A stretch of DNA of 64,000 nucleotides. Origin: Methanohalobium evestigatum Z-7303. GTDB taxonomy: Archaea > Halobacteriota > Methanosarcinia > Methanosarcinales > Methanosarcinaceae. The stretch lies in assembly GCF_000196655.1 (NCBI RefSeq), contig NC_014253.1:310001-374000 (forward strand), written 5' to 3'. Numbering within the stretch: position 1 is the stretch's first letter; every line of letters starts with the position of its first letter. A program made the translations under genes and the position numbers. Positions 1 to 9,689 of the stretch are shown in pieces. The notes under the pieces were generated by a model, which saw only the letters and a list, made by a program, of their open reading frames with translations, searched no databases and was not told the origin of the DNA.

Positions 1-876
1 GGAGGACATGAAGATACAATACCTGTAAACAGAGCTCTTGCAAAAGCAGTTGAAGAAATGGGAGTAGGTATTGGTGTTGGAAGTCAGAGAGCAGCCATCG
101 AAGATCCAGCCCAAGAAGAATCATTCAGGGTAGTTCGTGATGAAGCTCCTAATGCTTTTATTTACGGTAATGTGGGAGCGGCACAGATAAAGGAATACGG
201 TGTAGAGGTTGTTGAAAAACTCGTGGACATGATAGACGCAGATGCCATGGCAGTTCATCTGAATTTTTTGCAGGAAGCAGTTCAACCTGAAGGAGATCGT
301 GATGCATCCGGAACACTGGAAGCAATCTCTGAAATAACTTCTCTTAATATACCGGTTATAGCAAAAGAGACTGGTGCAGGTATATCTCATGAAGATGCAG
401 TTCTTCTAAAAAATGCAGGAGTTTCAGCAATTGATGTTGGTGGTGTTGGTGGAACCAGTTGGTCGGGTGTGGAATTTTATCGTGCAAAGGACAGGAATGA
501 TTTAAGGTCACAGCTTCTTGGTGAAATATTCTGGGACCATGGGATACCTACAGCATCGGATTTAATCGAGTGTGATGTATCCCTGCCTCTTATTGCTACA
601 GGAGGTATAAGATCTGGGTTGGATATAGCCAAATCAGTTACAATGGGTGCAGATGTTGCCAGTGCCGCGTTACCATTTGTTGAACCAGCGTTAAAAAATG
701 AGCAGGAAGTAATTAATACATTATCAAATTTCATCTATCAATTAAAAGTATCCATGTTTCTCTGTGGATGTAAAACAGTAAGCGATTTACGTGATGTTCC
801 GGCAGTAGTAACCGGCTGGACTCGGGAATATCTTTTACAAAGAGGATTTGAAATCGATAAATTATCCATGCGGTAA
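1..876 (+). CDS. fni: Type 2 isopentenyl-diphosphate delta-isomerase (5'-truncated by window)
   Basis: FMN- and NADPH-dependent interconversion of isopentenyl and dimethylallyl diphosphate, feeding archaeal lipid synthesis. The frame is open from base 1 (GGHEDTIPVN, then GVGIGVGSQRAAI), so the true start lies upstream of the window and the ATG at 58 is internal. The glycine-rich VGSQR stretch, the IAKETGAGIS segment, the GVGGTSW phosphate-binding loop and IATGGIRSG match the TIM-barrel FMN-binding core of the family. It ends in TAA. It is followed after 109 bp by an RNase J gene and then a prenyl synthase, the usual methanogen isoprenoid cluster. Family assignment is confident; only the N-terminus is missing. 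Confidence 0.95.
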   Translation, partial: GGHEDTIPVNRALAKAVEEMGVGIGVGSQRAAIEDPAQEESFRVVRDEAPNAFIYGNVGAAQIKEYGVEVVEKLVDMIDADAMAVHLNFLQEAVQPEGDRDASGTLEAISEITSLNIPVIAKETGAGISHEDAVLLKNAGVSAIDVGGVGGTSWSGVEFYRAKDRNDLRSQLLGEIFWDHGIPTASDLIECDVSLPLIATGGIRSGLDIAKSVTMGADVASAALPFVEPALKNEQEVINTLSNFIYQLKVSMFLCGCKTVSDLRDVPAVVTGWTREYLLQRGFEIDKLSMR

Positions 877-985
877 TATGTATTCATTCATTATCAAGGT
901 CATTTGTATTATCAAGAATTAAAAGAAAGTTGGATTACAGTATAAAATAAGAATTTAAAGAGATTAAAAATGAGTAGAGGATAAT

Positions 986-2329
986 ATGACAGATATAGGT
1001 ATAATTGCAGTTGGTGGATACAACGAGATGGGTCGCAATATGACTGCGATTCGAGTAGGTGAGGACATAATCATTCTTGATATGGGACTCAGACTTGACA
1101 GAGTGCAGATTCACGAAGATGTTGAAATCAACAAGATGCACTCTCTTGAACTAATAGAAATGGGCGCGATACCTGATGACACTATCATGAAAGAGATCAA
1201 TGGCACAGTACGTGCGATTGTTTGTACACACGGTCATCTTGATCATATAGGGGCAATACCCAAATTGGCCCATAGGTACGCTGCACCCATAATAAGCACA
1301 CCTTATACTACATCACTTATCAAACAACAGATTGAGTCTGAAGTAAAATTTGGTGTCAAAAACAAAATCGTTACACTAAATGCTGGAGGAATTTATCAGG
1401 TAACTGAAGACATTTCTATAGAATTTATCAGAGCACAGCACAGCATAATTGATTGCGTTTTTGCAGTCATACATACTCCAGATGGGGCTATATTGTATGC
1501 ATGTGATTATAAACTGGACCGCATGCCTACAATGGGCGAACAACCAGATTTTGACCGTTTGAAATCACTTGGTGAAGAAGGCGTACTTGCAATGATTACT
1601 GAAAGTACCAATTCAGGGGTGCCCGGTAAAACTCCATCAGAACGTATAGCACATGACCTTGTCCGGGATGTACTTCTTGGAACAGAAGAATCAGATGTAG
1701 GAATGATAGTAACTACGTTTGCATCTCATATTGCACGTATAAATTCGATAATCAAATTTGCAGCTGAGATGGGAAGGACACCAGTGTTGATTGGTCGGGC
1801 AATGGATAACTATGTTTTAACCGCCAAAAAACTGGGGTATATAGAACTTCCAGATAACATAGAGGTTTATGGTGCGCGTAAAGACGTCGATAAAGCACTT
1901 AAAAAGATTGTAAATAAAGGCAAGGATAAATATCTTCCAATTGTTACAGGTCATCAGGGAGAACCGGGTGCAATACTTCCAAGAATTGCAAATGGAGAAA
2001 CCCCCTACACTATAGAATCAGGTGACAAAGTAATATTTTCTGCAAATGTAATCCCGAGTCCAATGACAGAAGGCAATCGGTATTCACTGGAAACGAAACT
2101 TAAAATGAGAGGAGCCAGACTTTTCACTGATGTACACGTTTCGGGACATGCATGCAAGGAAGATCACTGGGAACTGTTGAGGATTATAAATCCAGAACAT
2201 GTAATACCTGCTCATGGAACAATTAATATGCACAGTTCTTATATAGAAATGGCAGAAGATGCTGGCTATGTGCTCGGTAATACCCTGCACCTTTTAAGAA
2301 ACGGAGAAGAATTATATATAGAGGAATAA
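986..2329 (+). CDS. rnj: RNase J family metallo-beta-lactamase/beta-CASP ribonuclease
   Basis: A 447-residue metallo-beta-lactamase-fold nuclease of the archaeal RNase J group, which degrades RNA 5' to 3'. The zinc motif HGHLDH is at residues 82-87. Further metal or beta-CASP signatures are visible as QHSI, CDYK, the HQGEPGA segment, HVSGHA and a C-terminal PAHG. The start ATG at 986 follows a purine-rich GAGGATA. It lies between fni and idsA in the same direction, a conserved neighbourhood in methanogens. This suggests co-transcription rather than a role in isoprenoid chemistry. Confidence 0.93.
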   Translation: MTDIGIIAVGGYNEMGRNMTAIRVGEDIIILDMGLRLDRVQIHEDVEINKMHSLELIEMGAIPDDTIMKEINGTVRAIVCTHGHLDHIGAIPKLAHRYAAPIISTPYTTSLIKQQIESEVKFGVKNKIVTLNAGGIYQVTEDISIEFIRAQHSIIDCVFAVIHTPDGAILYACDYKLDRMPTMGEQPDFDRLKSLGEEGVLAMITESTNSGVPGKTPSERIAHDLVRDVLLGTEESDVGMIVTTFASHIARINSIIKFAAEMGRTPVLIGRAMDNYVLTAKKLGYIELPDNIEVYGARKDVDKALKKIVNKGKDKYLPIVTGHQGEPGAILPRIANGETPYTIESGDKVIFSANVIPSPMTEGNRYSLETKLKMRGARLFTDVHVSGHACKEDHWELLRIINPEHVIPAHGTINMHSSYIEMAEDAGYVLGNTLHLLRNGEELYIEE

Positions 2330-2353
2330 CGCTCCTCGGACTCAAAAACACTT

Positions 2354-3331
2354 ATGATCAATATGAGCCTAATAGAAGAGATCAAAAACAGGAGTTCAAC
2401 GGTGGACAGGGCGATATAGGAGTATCTCCCTGTCCAGAGCCCAGAAGAGCTTTACAGAGCTTCAAGGTATTTACCTGATGCTGGTGGAAAACGTTTGAGA
2501 CCAGTCAGTACAATTCTTGCAGCGGAATCTGTGGGTTGTTCTGATATTAAATCCATTTTGCCTGCTGCAGTGTCGGTGGAACTGGTTCATAATTTCACAT
2601 TGATTCATGATGATATCATGGATAAAGATGATGTACGCAGAGGTATGCCATCGGTCCATGTGAAATGGAATGAAGCAGGTGCTATCCTTGCGGGTGATAC
2701 ACTTTATTCTAAAGCCTTCGATATATTGTCAGGTGTGGACAATGACCCTGCTCAGATTGTGAAGTGTGTCAATCTTTTATCCAGAACATGTACACAGATA
2801 TGTGAAGGTCAATGGATGGATATTAATTTTGAAGAATCTGATCAGGTATCAGAAGAAGAATATCTTGAAATGATTGAGAAAAAGACCTCCGTTCTTTACG
2901 CTACATCGATTAAAATAGGAGCATTACTTGGTGGAGCTTCTGATGAAGTAGCAGATGCATTGTATGATTTTGGGCGCATGATAGGTGTCAGTTTCCAGAT
3001 ATACGATGATGTACTTGATTTAATAGCACCTGAAGAAACACTTGGTAAAGTAAGAGGAAGTGACTTGAGAGAAGGTAAAATGACCCTTATAGCAATCCAT
3101 GCTTTCAATCAGGGTGTAGAGTTGGATATATTTGGAAAAGGTAATGTCACCCGGGATGAAATTGATAATTCTGTACAGGCACTTGAAAATGCAGGATCTA
3201 TTCAGTATGCTAAAGACCTGGCAATGTCATACCTTGAAAAGGGTAAATCAAAACTTGATGTTCTTGAAGACACCAGAGCCAAAAAATTACTTCTTGATAT
3301 TGCTGATTATATGGTTGAAAGGCCATATTAA
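2354..3331 (+). CDS. idsA: Geranylgeranyl/farnesyl diphosphate synthase with in-frame UAG (probable pyrrolysine)
   Basis: Trans-prenyltransferase making the isoprenoid chains of archaeal ether lipids. Read from ATG 2354, the frame meets one UAG at 2417-2419 (codon 22, in the context RAI-UAG-EYLPVQ) and then runs open to TAA, giving 325 residues, normal for the family. The substrate-binding GGKRLRP segment lies just after the UAG. The first Asp-rich motif DDIMD is near residues 86-90 and the second, DDVLD, near 218-222. The only start available downstream of the UAG (TTG 2495) would cut into GGKRLRP and leave a protein unlikely to work. Relatives usually carry Lys or another polar residue where the UAG sits. 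I therefore annotate one gene with UAG decoded as pyrrolysine. Recent mutation or sequencing error is the alternative. Confidence 0.88.
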
Positions 3332-3371
3332 TTATAAAAAAATATAACTGCTGCGGGTAGATTCCCGCAGT

Positions 3372-6032
3372 TTAATTTTGATTTTCTTCCTTCAGGACAG
3401 CCTGTGCTGAAGCCAGTCTTGCAATTGGAACTCTGTAAGGTGAACAACTCACATAATTCAGTCCTGCTTCATAACTGAAACTGATGGACTCAGGGTCTCC
3501 ACCATGTTCACCACAGATGCCCATTTTGATATCCGGACGTGAACTTCGACCCTTGTCGATTCCTATCTTCATTAATTCACCTACACCTTCCTGGTCAAGC
3601 ACTGCAAATGGGTCGCTTTCGAGTATTCCTTTGTCGATATATAAAGGAAGGAATTTGCCTGCATCATCTCTACTGTATCCAAAGGTAGTTTGAGTCAGGT
3701 CGTTGGTACCGAATGAGAAGAACTCAGCACCTTTTGCAATCTTATCAGCAGTAAGGGCTGCTCTTGGGAGCTCTATCATAGTTCCACAAAGATAATCGAT
3801 ATTTGTGCCCTTCTCATTCATTACCGATTCTGCAGTGTCGGTGACGGTTTTCTTTACAAAATCGAGTTCCTTTTCATTTGATACCAGAGGAATCATTATT
3901 TCTGGTATAACATTTGTACCTTCAGATGAAAGTTCACAGGCGGCTTCTATAATGGCTTTGATTTGCATTTCATAGATTTCTGGATATGTTATACCAAGAC
4001 GGCATCCTCTATGACCAAGCATGGGGTTGGTTTCTTTTAATGTATCTACATTTCTAAGTAAATCATTAACTCTTTTGATTTCTTCCTGCTTGCCACCTTC
4101 TGATTCCAGTTTCTTGATTTTTTCTATTAAATCTTCGTAGTTGGGCAGGAACTCATGCAGTGGTGGGTCGAGTAACCTTATGGTAATGGGATATCCATCC
4201 ATTGCACGGAAAATATCCAGGAAATCATCTTTTTGCATCGGCTGAAGTTTTTGCAGGGCTTTTTCTCTGTCTTCTTTGTTATCAGCCATTATCATTTCAC
4301 GGACGACAGGTATCCTTTCTTCACCAAAGAACATGTGCTCTGTTCTGCAAAGTCCGATGCCTTCAGCACCAAAATCACGGGCGAGTTTAGCGTCTTCAGG
4401 TGTATCAGCATTTGTTCTTACATTGAGTGACCTGATTTCATCAGCCCACTGGAGCATTGTTTCAAGTTCTCCACTGACATTTGGCATTTTAAGTTCTGCT
4501 TCACCCATGTAGATTTTACCTTCAGAACCATCGATAGATATACATTCTCCTTCATTTATGGAATAACCTTTAGCAGTGAAAACCCCTTTATTCATGTCTA
4601 TACTTATTCCGTCACATCCGCACACACAGGGTTTGCCCATACCTCTTGCAACAACGGCTGCATGTGATGTCATTCCACCGCGTACAGTGAGCACTCCTTT
4701 TGCGGCATGCATGCCACCTATATCCTCAGGTGAAGTTTCAGTGCGTACCAGTATTACGTCTTCGTTGTTTTGAGCCATTTCTTCAGCGTGCTCTGCACTA
4801 AACACAACTTTGCCCACAGCTGCACCCGGTGACGCGGCAAGTCCTGATGACAGGAGTTCCAGTTCAGAATCAGGGTCAATCATTGGATGTAATACTTGGT
4901 CAATTTGACTGGGTTTAAGCCTCATAACTGCTTCTTTCTTGTTAATCAGGTTTTCATAAACCATGTCTACAGCAACTTTAAGAGCAGCAGCAGCGGTACG
5001 TTTTGCATTCCTTGTCTGGAGCATGTATAATTTACCTTTTTCAATGGTGAATTCTATATCCTGCATATCCTTGTAATGTTGCTCCAGTTTTTGGGTTATA
5101 TCGTCAAGTTGTTTGTATACATCAGGCATGTTTTCTTTTAAAGCCTGTATGGATTTTGGTGTTCTTATTCCTGCAACTACATCTTCTCCCTGTGCGTTAG
5201 TTAAATATTCACCGTAGAATTCCTTTTCACCGGTTGCAGGGTTTCTGGTAAAGGCTACACCAGTTCCTGAAGTCTCACCCATGTTTCCAAATACCATTGC
5301 CTGAACGTTGACAGCAGTACCCAGTTCATCTGAAATATCGTTTAATTGTCTGTATTTTTTGGCACGTTCATTGTTCCAGGAATTAAATACAGCATTTATA
5401 GCCATTTTAAGCTGTTGTTTTATTTCCTGTGGGAAATCAGAACCGGTTTTTTCCTTGTATACAGATTTGAATTCTTCTACAAGGTCTTTCATTGTGTTTG
5501 TGTCCAGCTCGGTGTCTTCAGTCACTCCAAGTTCATCTTTTTTCTGCTGTATAAGATTTTCAAATTCATTGGTATCAATACCGAGTACGACATCTGAAAA
5601 CATCATTATAAACCGTCGGTAACTGTCATAGGCGAACCACTCATTATCAGTTCTTTTAGCAAGCCCTCTGACAGTTTCATCATTTAAACCGAGGTTTAGT
5701 ACTGTATCCATCATTCCGGGCATGGAAATGGGAGCCCCAGAACGAACAGATGATAATAATGGATTTTCGGGATCACCGAACTTTTTCCCGGTGGATTTTT
5801 CAAGTTTGTCAATATTTTTATCTATTTCGTCCCACATTCCCTCCGGGTAATCATTATTCTTCATGTATAATACGCAAGCTTCGGTGGATATAGTAAAACC
5901 AGGGGGTACAGGAACTCCAAGGTTTGCCATTTCCGCAAGGTTTGCACCTTTACCACCAAGCAAGTGTTTCATTTTGTTGCTACCTTCAGTCTGGTTATCT
6001 CCAAAAAAGTACACAAATTTTTTATCTGTCAC
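3372..6032 (-). CDS. ppdK: Pyruvate, phosphate dikinase
   Basis: Converts pyruvate, ATP and phosphate to phosphoenolpyruvate, AMP and pyrophosphate, used by methanogens for gluconeogenesis. It is 886 residues, standard length. The N-terminal ATP-grasp region has GGKGANLAEM and SVRSGAPISMPGMMDT. The phosphohistidine domain has GGMTSHAAVVARGMG with catalytic His at residue 457. The C-terminal PEP/pyruvate barrel has GLCRTEHMFF, GHRGCRLG, FSFGTNDLTQ and GICGEHGGDP, including the catalytic Cys. It is transcribed toward idsA, with 40 bp between the two stops. The short inverted repeat in that gap (CTGCGGGTAGATTCCCGCAG, 3350-3369) could end transcription from either side. Confidence 0.98.
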   Translation of the reverse strand: MTDKKFVYFFGDNQTEGSNKMKHLLGGKGANLAEMANLGVPVPPGFTISTEACVLYMKNNDYPEGMWDEIDKNIDKLEKSTGKKFGDPENPLLSSVRSGAPISMPGMMDTVLNLGLNDETVRGLAKRTDNEWFAYDSYRRFIMMFSDVVLGIDTNEFENLIQQKKDELGVTEDTELDTNTMKDLVEEFKSVYKEKTGSDFPQEIKQQLKMAINAVFNSWNNERAKKYRQLNDISDELGTAVNVQAMVFGNMGETSGTGVAFTRNPATGEKEFYGEYLTNAQGEDVVAGIRTPKSIQALKENMPDVYKQLDDITQKLEQHYKDMQDIEFTIEKGKLYMLQTRNAKRTAAAALKVAVDMVYENLINKKEAVMRLKPSQIDQVLHPMIDPDSELELLSSGLAASPGAAVGKVVFSAEHAEEMAQNNEDVILVRTETSPEDIGGMHAAKGVLTVRGGMTSHAAVVARGMGKPCVCGCDGISIDMNKGVFTAKGYSINEGECISIDGSEGKIYMGEAELKMPNVSGELETMLQWADEIRSLNVRTNADTPEDAKLARDFGAEGIGLCRTEHMFFGEERIPVVREMIMADNKEDREKALQKLQPMQKDDFLDIFRAMDGYPITIRLLDPPLHEFLPNYEDLIEKIKKLESEGGKQEEIKRVNDLLRNVDTLKETNPMLGHRGCRLGITYPEIYEMQIKAIIEAACELSSEGTNVIPEIMIPLVSNEKELDFVKKTVTDTAESVMNEKGTNIDYLCGTMIELPRAALTADKIAKGAEFFSFGTNDLTQTTFGYSRDDAGKFLPLYIDKGILESDPFAVLDQEGVGELMKIGIDKGRSSRPDIKMGICGEHGGDPESISFSYEAGLNYVSCSPYRVPIARLASAQAVLKEENQN

Positions 6033-6225
6033 TGAATTTCCTCCATGGGAAATATACTCTATTGTACATCTATAAGCTAATTTTTATTATGTTAATAATA
6101 TAGGTTATTTCGCTAAATAGTTTATTTATTTTATATAAGGTTGTGGTTTTATTGTTTTAAAGGAGTTACTGTATTTTTGTTGAGTAAACACTTTTTAGAA
6201 TGGAATATTTAATTTATATATTATT

Positions 6226-6243
6226 TGCGAAACTTTTATATAT
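6226..6243 (+). promoter_or_regulatory. Archaeal BRE/TATA promoter element, distal copy
   Basis: The 18-mer TTGCGAAACTTTTATATA joins a BRE-like GCGAAAC to a TATA box. An identical 18-mer occurs at 6343-6360. This copy is 196 bp upstream of the gar1 ATG, too far to be its main promoter unless there is a long leader. Transcription would be expected to start about 25 bp downstream. Either gar1 has two promoters or a short untranslated RNA is made here. Confidence 0.5.
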
Positions 6244-6342
6244 AAACTAAACTATCTAACAGATAATGGAAGTGGAAGAGATATTTTTTATATTCTTATG
6301 TCTTAAACTTTTTATAACATAATAATGTTACTTTTAAATTGC

Positions 6343-6360
6343 TTGCGAAACTTTTATATA
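6343..6360 (+). promoter_or_regulatory. Archaeal BRE/TATA promoter of gar1-tfb
   Basis: Same 18-mer as at 6226-6243 (BRE-like GCGAAAC followed by TTTTATATA), placed 62 bp upstream of the gar1 ATG at 6422. This is the right distance for a start site near 6385 and a short leader. The rest of 6033-6421 is AT-rich and also holds the ppdK promoter on the other strand. Confidence 0.65.
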
Positions 6361-6421
6361 ATATAGTATCCATTTATAAATAGTAACAAATTGATTTATA
6401 TATCTCTTATCAGAATCAAAT

Positions 6422-6682
6422 ATGAAAAAATTAGGAACGGTCTCGCATCTCTCAAAAAGTCGTAATCTTATAGTTAGAATGGATAAGTTAAAACCTTCAG
6501 ATGCATTCAAAAAGGCACCCAAAATCAATTCCGTTGTTTTGAATAAATCAGTCAAACCTATTGGTGAGATAAATGATATTATCGGTCCAGTTAGCCATCC
6601 ATATGTGATAATAAATGTTTCCAGAAAAGTAACTGATTCTGAATTATTGAATTATGTTAACGAGAGGGTTTACATTAAATAA
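6422..6682 (+). CDS. gar1: H/ACA ribonucleoprotein subunit Gar1
   Basis: Small beta-barrel protein (86 residues) of the H/ACA RNP that guides pseudouridylation of rRNA. The sequence LGTVSHLSKSRNLIVR followed by NSVVLNKSVKPIGEINDIIGPVS is the typical archaeal Gar1 core. It is immediately upstream of tfb in the same direction (73 bp), a pairing commonly seen in Methanosarcinales. Length and composition are normal. Confidence 0.9.
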   Translation: MKKLGTVSHLSKSRNLIVRMDKLKPSDAFKKAPKINSVVLNKSVKPIGEINDIIGPVSHPYVIINVSRKVTDSELLNYVNERVYIK

Positions 6683-6755
6683 CTTTGATATGTTACTGTG
6701 CAGGTTGTTGGTTCTCAAATAAAAATGTATTACTTTGGTATACAGGTGATGTTTA

Positions 6756-7781
6756 ATGGTTGAAGTTGAAAGAGAGAGGTATTCTGATACCTCCGAACGT
6801 GAAAAAATACGTGAAATGATAAAAGCACGTAAGGAAAAAGAAAAGGAAAAGGAAAAATCCTCTGAAACTGAGTCATCAGTTACTAAATGCCCTGAATGTG
6901 GAAGCATCAACCTTGAGCAGGATTATGAGCGTGCAGAACTTGTTTGTTCGGATTGTGGACTTGTGGTGGATGCAGAATTAGTTGATGAAGGTCCTGAATG
7001 GCGAGCATTTGACCATGACCAGAGGATGAAACGCTCCAGAGTAGGAGCTCCAATGACTTATACCATACATGATAAGGGTCTCTCCACAATGATTGACTGG
7101 AGAAACCGTGATTCCTATGGGAAGTCAATCTCATCTAAAAATCGGGCACAATTATACCGGTTAAGAAAATGGCAGCGTAGAATCCGTGTAAGCAATGCTA
7201 CTGAAAGAAATCTGGCTTTTGCGTTATCAGAACTGGACCGTATGGCATCTGCTCTTGGTTTACCAAGAACTGTACGTGAGACAGCAGCAGTAGTCTACCG
7301 GAAAGCAGTGGATAAAAACTTGATACGTGGAAGAAGTATCGAAGGAGTTGCTGCAGCAGCACTTTATGCTGCATGCCGTCAATGCAGTGTACCAAGAACA
7401 CTTGATGAAATCGGTGAAGTGTCAAGAGTTAGCAGGAAAGAGATTGGAAGGACCTATCGTTTCATCTCAAGAGAACTTTCGTTAAAACTCATGCCTACCT
7501 CACCTATCGATTATGTCCCAAGATTTTGTTCAGGCCTCAAATTGAAAGGTGAAGTTCAGTCCAAAGGAGTTGAAATCCTGAGACAGGCATCAGAAAAAGA
7601 GCTGACAAGTGGACGCGGTCCAACAGGTGTTGCAGCTGCTGCAATATATATTGCATCTATTCTGTGCGGGGAAAGAAGAACTCAGCGAGAAGTTGCGGAT
7701 GTGGCAGGTGTAACAGAAGTAACTATACGTAACAGGTATAAAGAACTGTCCGAAGAACTGGATATTGAGATAATACTCTGA
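6756..7781 (+). CDS. tfb: Transcription initiation factor TFB
   Basis: Archaeal TFIIB homologue that bridges TBP at the TATA box and RNA polymerase. It has 341 residues: a charged N-terminal extension rich in Lys/Glu (residues 5-40), a zinc ribbon with Cys 45, 48, 64 and 67, the B-finger/linker ([29 protein letters not shown]), then two cyclin folds. The repeats are recognisable by [17 protein letters not shown] in the first and [16 protein letters not shown] in the second. It probably shares the gar1 promoter. Confidence 0.97.
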   Translation: MVEVERERYSDTSEREKIREMIKARKEKEKEKEKSSETESSVTKCPECGSINLEQDYERAELVCSDCGLVVDAELVDEGPEWRAFDHDQRMKRSRVGAPMTYTIHDKGLSTMIDWRNRDSYGKSISSKNRAQLYRLRKWQRRIRVSNATERNLAFALSELDRMASALGLPRTVRETAAVVYRKAVDKNLIRGRSIEGVAAAALYAACRQCSVPRTLDEIGEVSRVSRKEIGRTYRFISRELSLKLMPTSPIDYVPRFCSGLKLKGEVQSKGVEILRQASEKELTSGRGPTGVAAAAIYIASILCGERRTQREVADVAGVTEVTIRNRYKELSEELDIEIIL

Positions 7782-7907
7782 TTTTGATAAAGGCAATAAC
7801 AAATCAGTATAATTGTTGCCTTTGATTTTTTTCTTGTTTTTTAAATTTATAACAGGATATAATTTAGTTATTTAGGGTACTTTATTAATTATCTCTCTGT
7901 TTTTAGA

Positions 7908-8534
7908 GTGTATGTTATGCTTGAGACCTTTGAAATGCTTCTTATAGGATTAGGTGTTGGATTTACAGGAGCAGTGGTACCTGGACCCATGTTATTTGCA
8001 ACTATTGAAACATCTTTCAAGAAAGGATGGTCGGCAGGTCCTGAAGTGGTACTGGGGCATGCATTGATTGAGTCAGTAATAACATTACTGATTATCTTTG
8101 GTATAAGTTCCTTTATAAACGATGATATTTTTTCAATTATTTCTGTAGTTGGTGGGATTGCTCTTGTGGTTTTTGGAATATTTACTGTTAAAAGCCCTGT
8201 AAATGACCAATATTCTTGCAGTAATTCGTATGAAATGCTGACAAGTCCAATAGTTTCTGGTGTGGTGACATCTGCTTCTAATCCTTATTTCTGGATGTGG
8301 TGGTTTACAGCAGGTAGTGCACTTGTACTTCGTGGATATGAAATAGGATTAATAGCAGCTGTATTTTTTATAGCAGGACACTGGATAGCAGACCTTGGCT
8401 GGTATAGTGCTGTATCATTGTCATTTAGTCGCGGTAAAAAATTAATCTCGTCTGGGATGCACAACTGGATGATGAAAATCTGCGGTGTTTTTCTAATACT
8501 ATTTGGTTTATGGTTTGTTATAGGTTGGAGTTAA
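7908..8534 (+). CDS. LysE/RhtB-family exporter
   Basis: A 208-residue membrane protein of the LysE amino-acid exporter superfamily. The N-terminal helix with GAVVPGPMLFATIETSFKKG contains the family's conserved P-G-P motif. About six hydrophobic segments follow, and the loop SNPYFWMWWFTAGSA matches the second conserved block. The start is GTG 7908 or ATG 7917; neither has a strong Shine-Dalgarno. The stop is 1 bp from the trm5 start, so translation is probably coupled. The substrate cannot be told from sequence. Confidence 0.85.
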   Translation: MYVMLETFEMLLIGLGVGFTGAVVPGPMLFATIETSFKKGWSAGPEVVLGHALIESVITLLIIFGISSFINDDIFSIISVVGGIALVVFGIFTVKSPVNDQYSCSNSYEMLTSPIVSGVVTSASNPYFWMWWFTAGSALVLRGYEIGLIAAVFFIAGHWIADLGWYSAVSLSFSRGKKLISSGMHNWMMKICGVFLILFGLWFVIGWS

Positions 8535-8535
8535 T

Positions 8536-9561
8536 ATGTCTGAAGTTGTAAAGCGGAAAGGTATAAAGGTATCAAAGAAAAAGGGAGAACCTACAAGGCG
8601 CGTACTTATAGAGAAGGGTTTACTTGATGCATCAGCGAAAATATTTTCTTCTAACGGTTTTTTATTCTTGCCGATCCTAAAACAACCCGTTAATTCCGAA
8701 TTTTTTGAAATTAAACAGGTGTCTAATGATTTTATTGTTGGCGATTATGAATTTGAATTAATGGAAAAATCTCCAACTTTTGAGGATTTATTGGGTTATA
8801 TTCCTCATTATGAAATTGTAGGTGATATTGCTATTGTTGATGAAGATGATGAATCTGAAGCCAGAAAAATTGCAGATGCAATTATAAGACTGCACCCAAA
8901 TATAAAAACCGTGGTGGGTACAACTGCGCCAATAGGTGGAGAATACAGAGTCAGAAACGTAAAAGTAATTGCAGGAGAAGACAGGACGGAAACCATACAC
9001 AAAGAACATGGTTGCAGATATGTGGTAGATATAGCAGAAGCTTATTTTACACCCAGATTATCAACAGAACGTGAACGTGTTCTTTCATTAATCAGTTCCA
9101 GAGATTTGGTTGTGGACATGTTTGCAGGTGTGGGACCTTACAGTATATTGATTGCTAAAAAGGTAGATGTTAAAAAGGTAATAGCAATTGATAAAAACCC
9201 GACAGCAGTTCGGTTTTTACGTAGAAACATAGAATTAAATTCTGTAAACAATGTTGTGGCAATAGAGGGTGATGCAGGTGATAAGGAACAGGAATTAGAA
9301 GGTATTGCAGACCATGTGATTATGAATTTGCCTCACAGTGCAGAGGAATTTCTGAATGCAGCTGTCAATATTACGAAACCCGGAGGAATCATTCATTATT
9401 ATGATATAACTCCTGAAGATGACCTTTTTGACAGTTCACTGGAACTTATAAGAAATGCTGCAAACTATAAAGGACGCCAAATCGAAGTTGTTAATAAACG
9501 GGTAGTGAGATCATATGCACCGCATGAATTCAATATATGCATAGAGGTAAAGGTCAATTAA
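8536..9561 (+). CDS. trm5: tRNA (guanine(37)-N1)-methyltransferase Trm5
   Basis: SAM-dependent methyltransferase making m1G37 in tRNA, needed for reading-frame maintenance. It is 341 residues. The N-terminal D1/D2 region carries KTVVGTTAPIGGEYRVRNVKVIAGEDRTETIHKE-type sequence in pieces, followed by a Rossmann fold with the SAM loop VVDMFAGVGPYSI and the signature NLPHSAEEFL (catalytic NLPHSA). It starts 1 bp after the LysE stop. Its last codons (GTCAAT-TAA) are inside the direct repeat duplicated at 24029, so the trm5 end and the following tRNA were copied together. Confidence 0.95.
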   Translation: MSEVVKRKGIKVSKKKGEPTRRVLIEKGLLDASAKIFSSNGFLFLPILKQPVNSEFFEIKQVSNDFIVGDYEFELMEKSPTFEDLLGYIPHYEIVGDIAIVDEDDESEARKIADAIIRLHPNIKTVVGTTAPIGGEYRVRNVKVIAGEDRTETIHKEHGCRYVVDIAEAYFTPRLSTERERVLSLISSRDLVVDMFAGVGPYSILIAKKVDVKKVIAIDKNPTAVRFLRRNIELNSVNNVVAIEGDAGDKEQELEGIADHVIMNLPHSAEEFLNAAVNITKPGGIIHYYDITPEDDLFDSSLELIRNAANYKGRQIEVVNKRVVRSYAPHEFNICIEVKVN

Positions 9562-9689
9562 TCTGGGCGAAATCGTTAAATTGTTACATCGATATTTTGG
9601 TGATGAAAAATCAAAACGCCGCCGTGGCTTAGTGGCAGAGCGGCTGATTCGTAATCAGCAAGTCGGGGGTTCGAATCCCCCCGGCGGCT
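9552..9689 (+). repeat. Direct repeat, left copy (attL-like, contains tRNA-Thr)
   Basis: 138 bp covering the last codons of trm5, the tRNA 5' flank and the whole tRNA-Thr gene. The partner copy is at 24029-24165. The two copies differ at five positions (four substitutions and one A indel), all in the 66 bp before the tRNA. The tRNA genes are identical and similarity stops right after the discriminator base. This marks the left end of an integrated element. Confidence 0.85.
9618..9689 (+). tRNA. tRNA-Thr (anticodon CGT)
   Basis: 72-nt cloverleaf without an encoded CCA. The acceptor arms GCCGCCG and CGGCGGC pair, the anticodon arm is GCTGA-TTCGTAA-TCAGC with anticodon CGT, and the T arm is GGGGG-TTCGAAT-CCCCC. 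The discriminator base is T. An identical gene lies at 24094-24165; the pair bounds the integrated element. Confidence 0.95.

Noticed and set aside
2495-3331. idsA starting at TTG 2495 as a shorter, normal gene
   Set aside because: That start lies within the conserved GGKRLRP segment and has no Shine-Dalgarno. The upstream frame, with one UAG, contains the rest of the conserved N-terminus.
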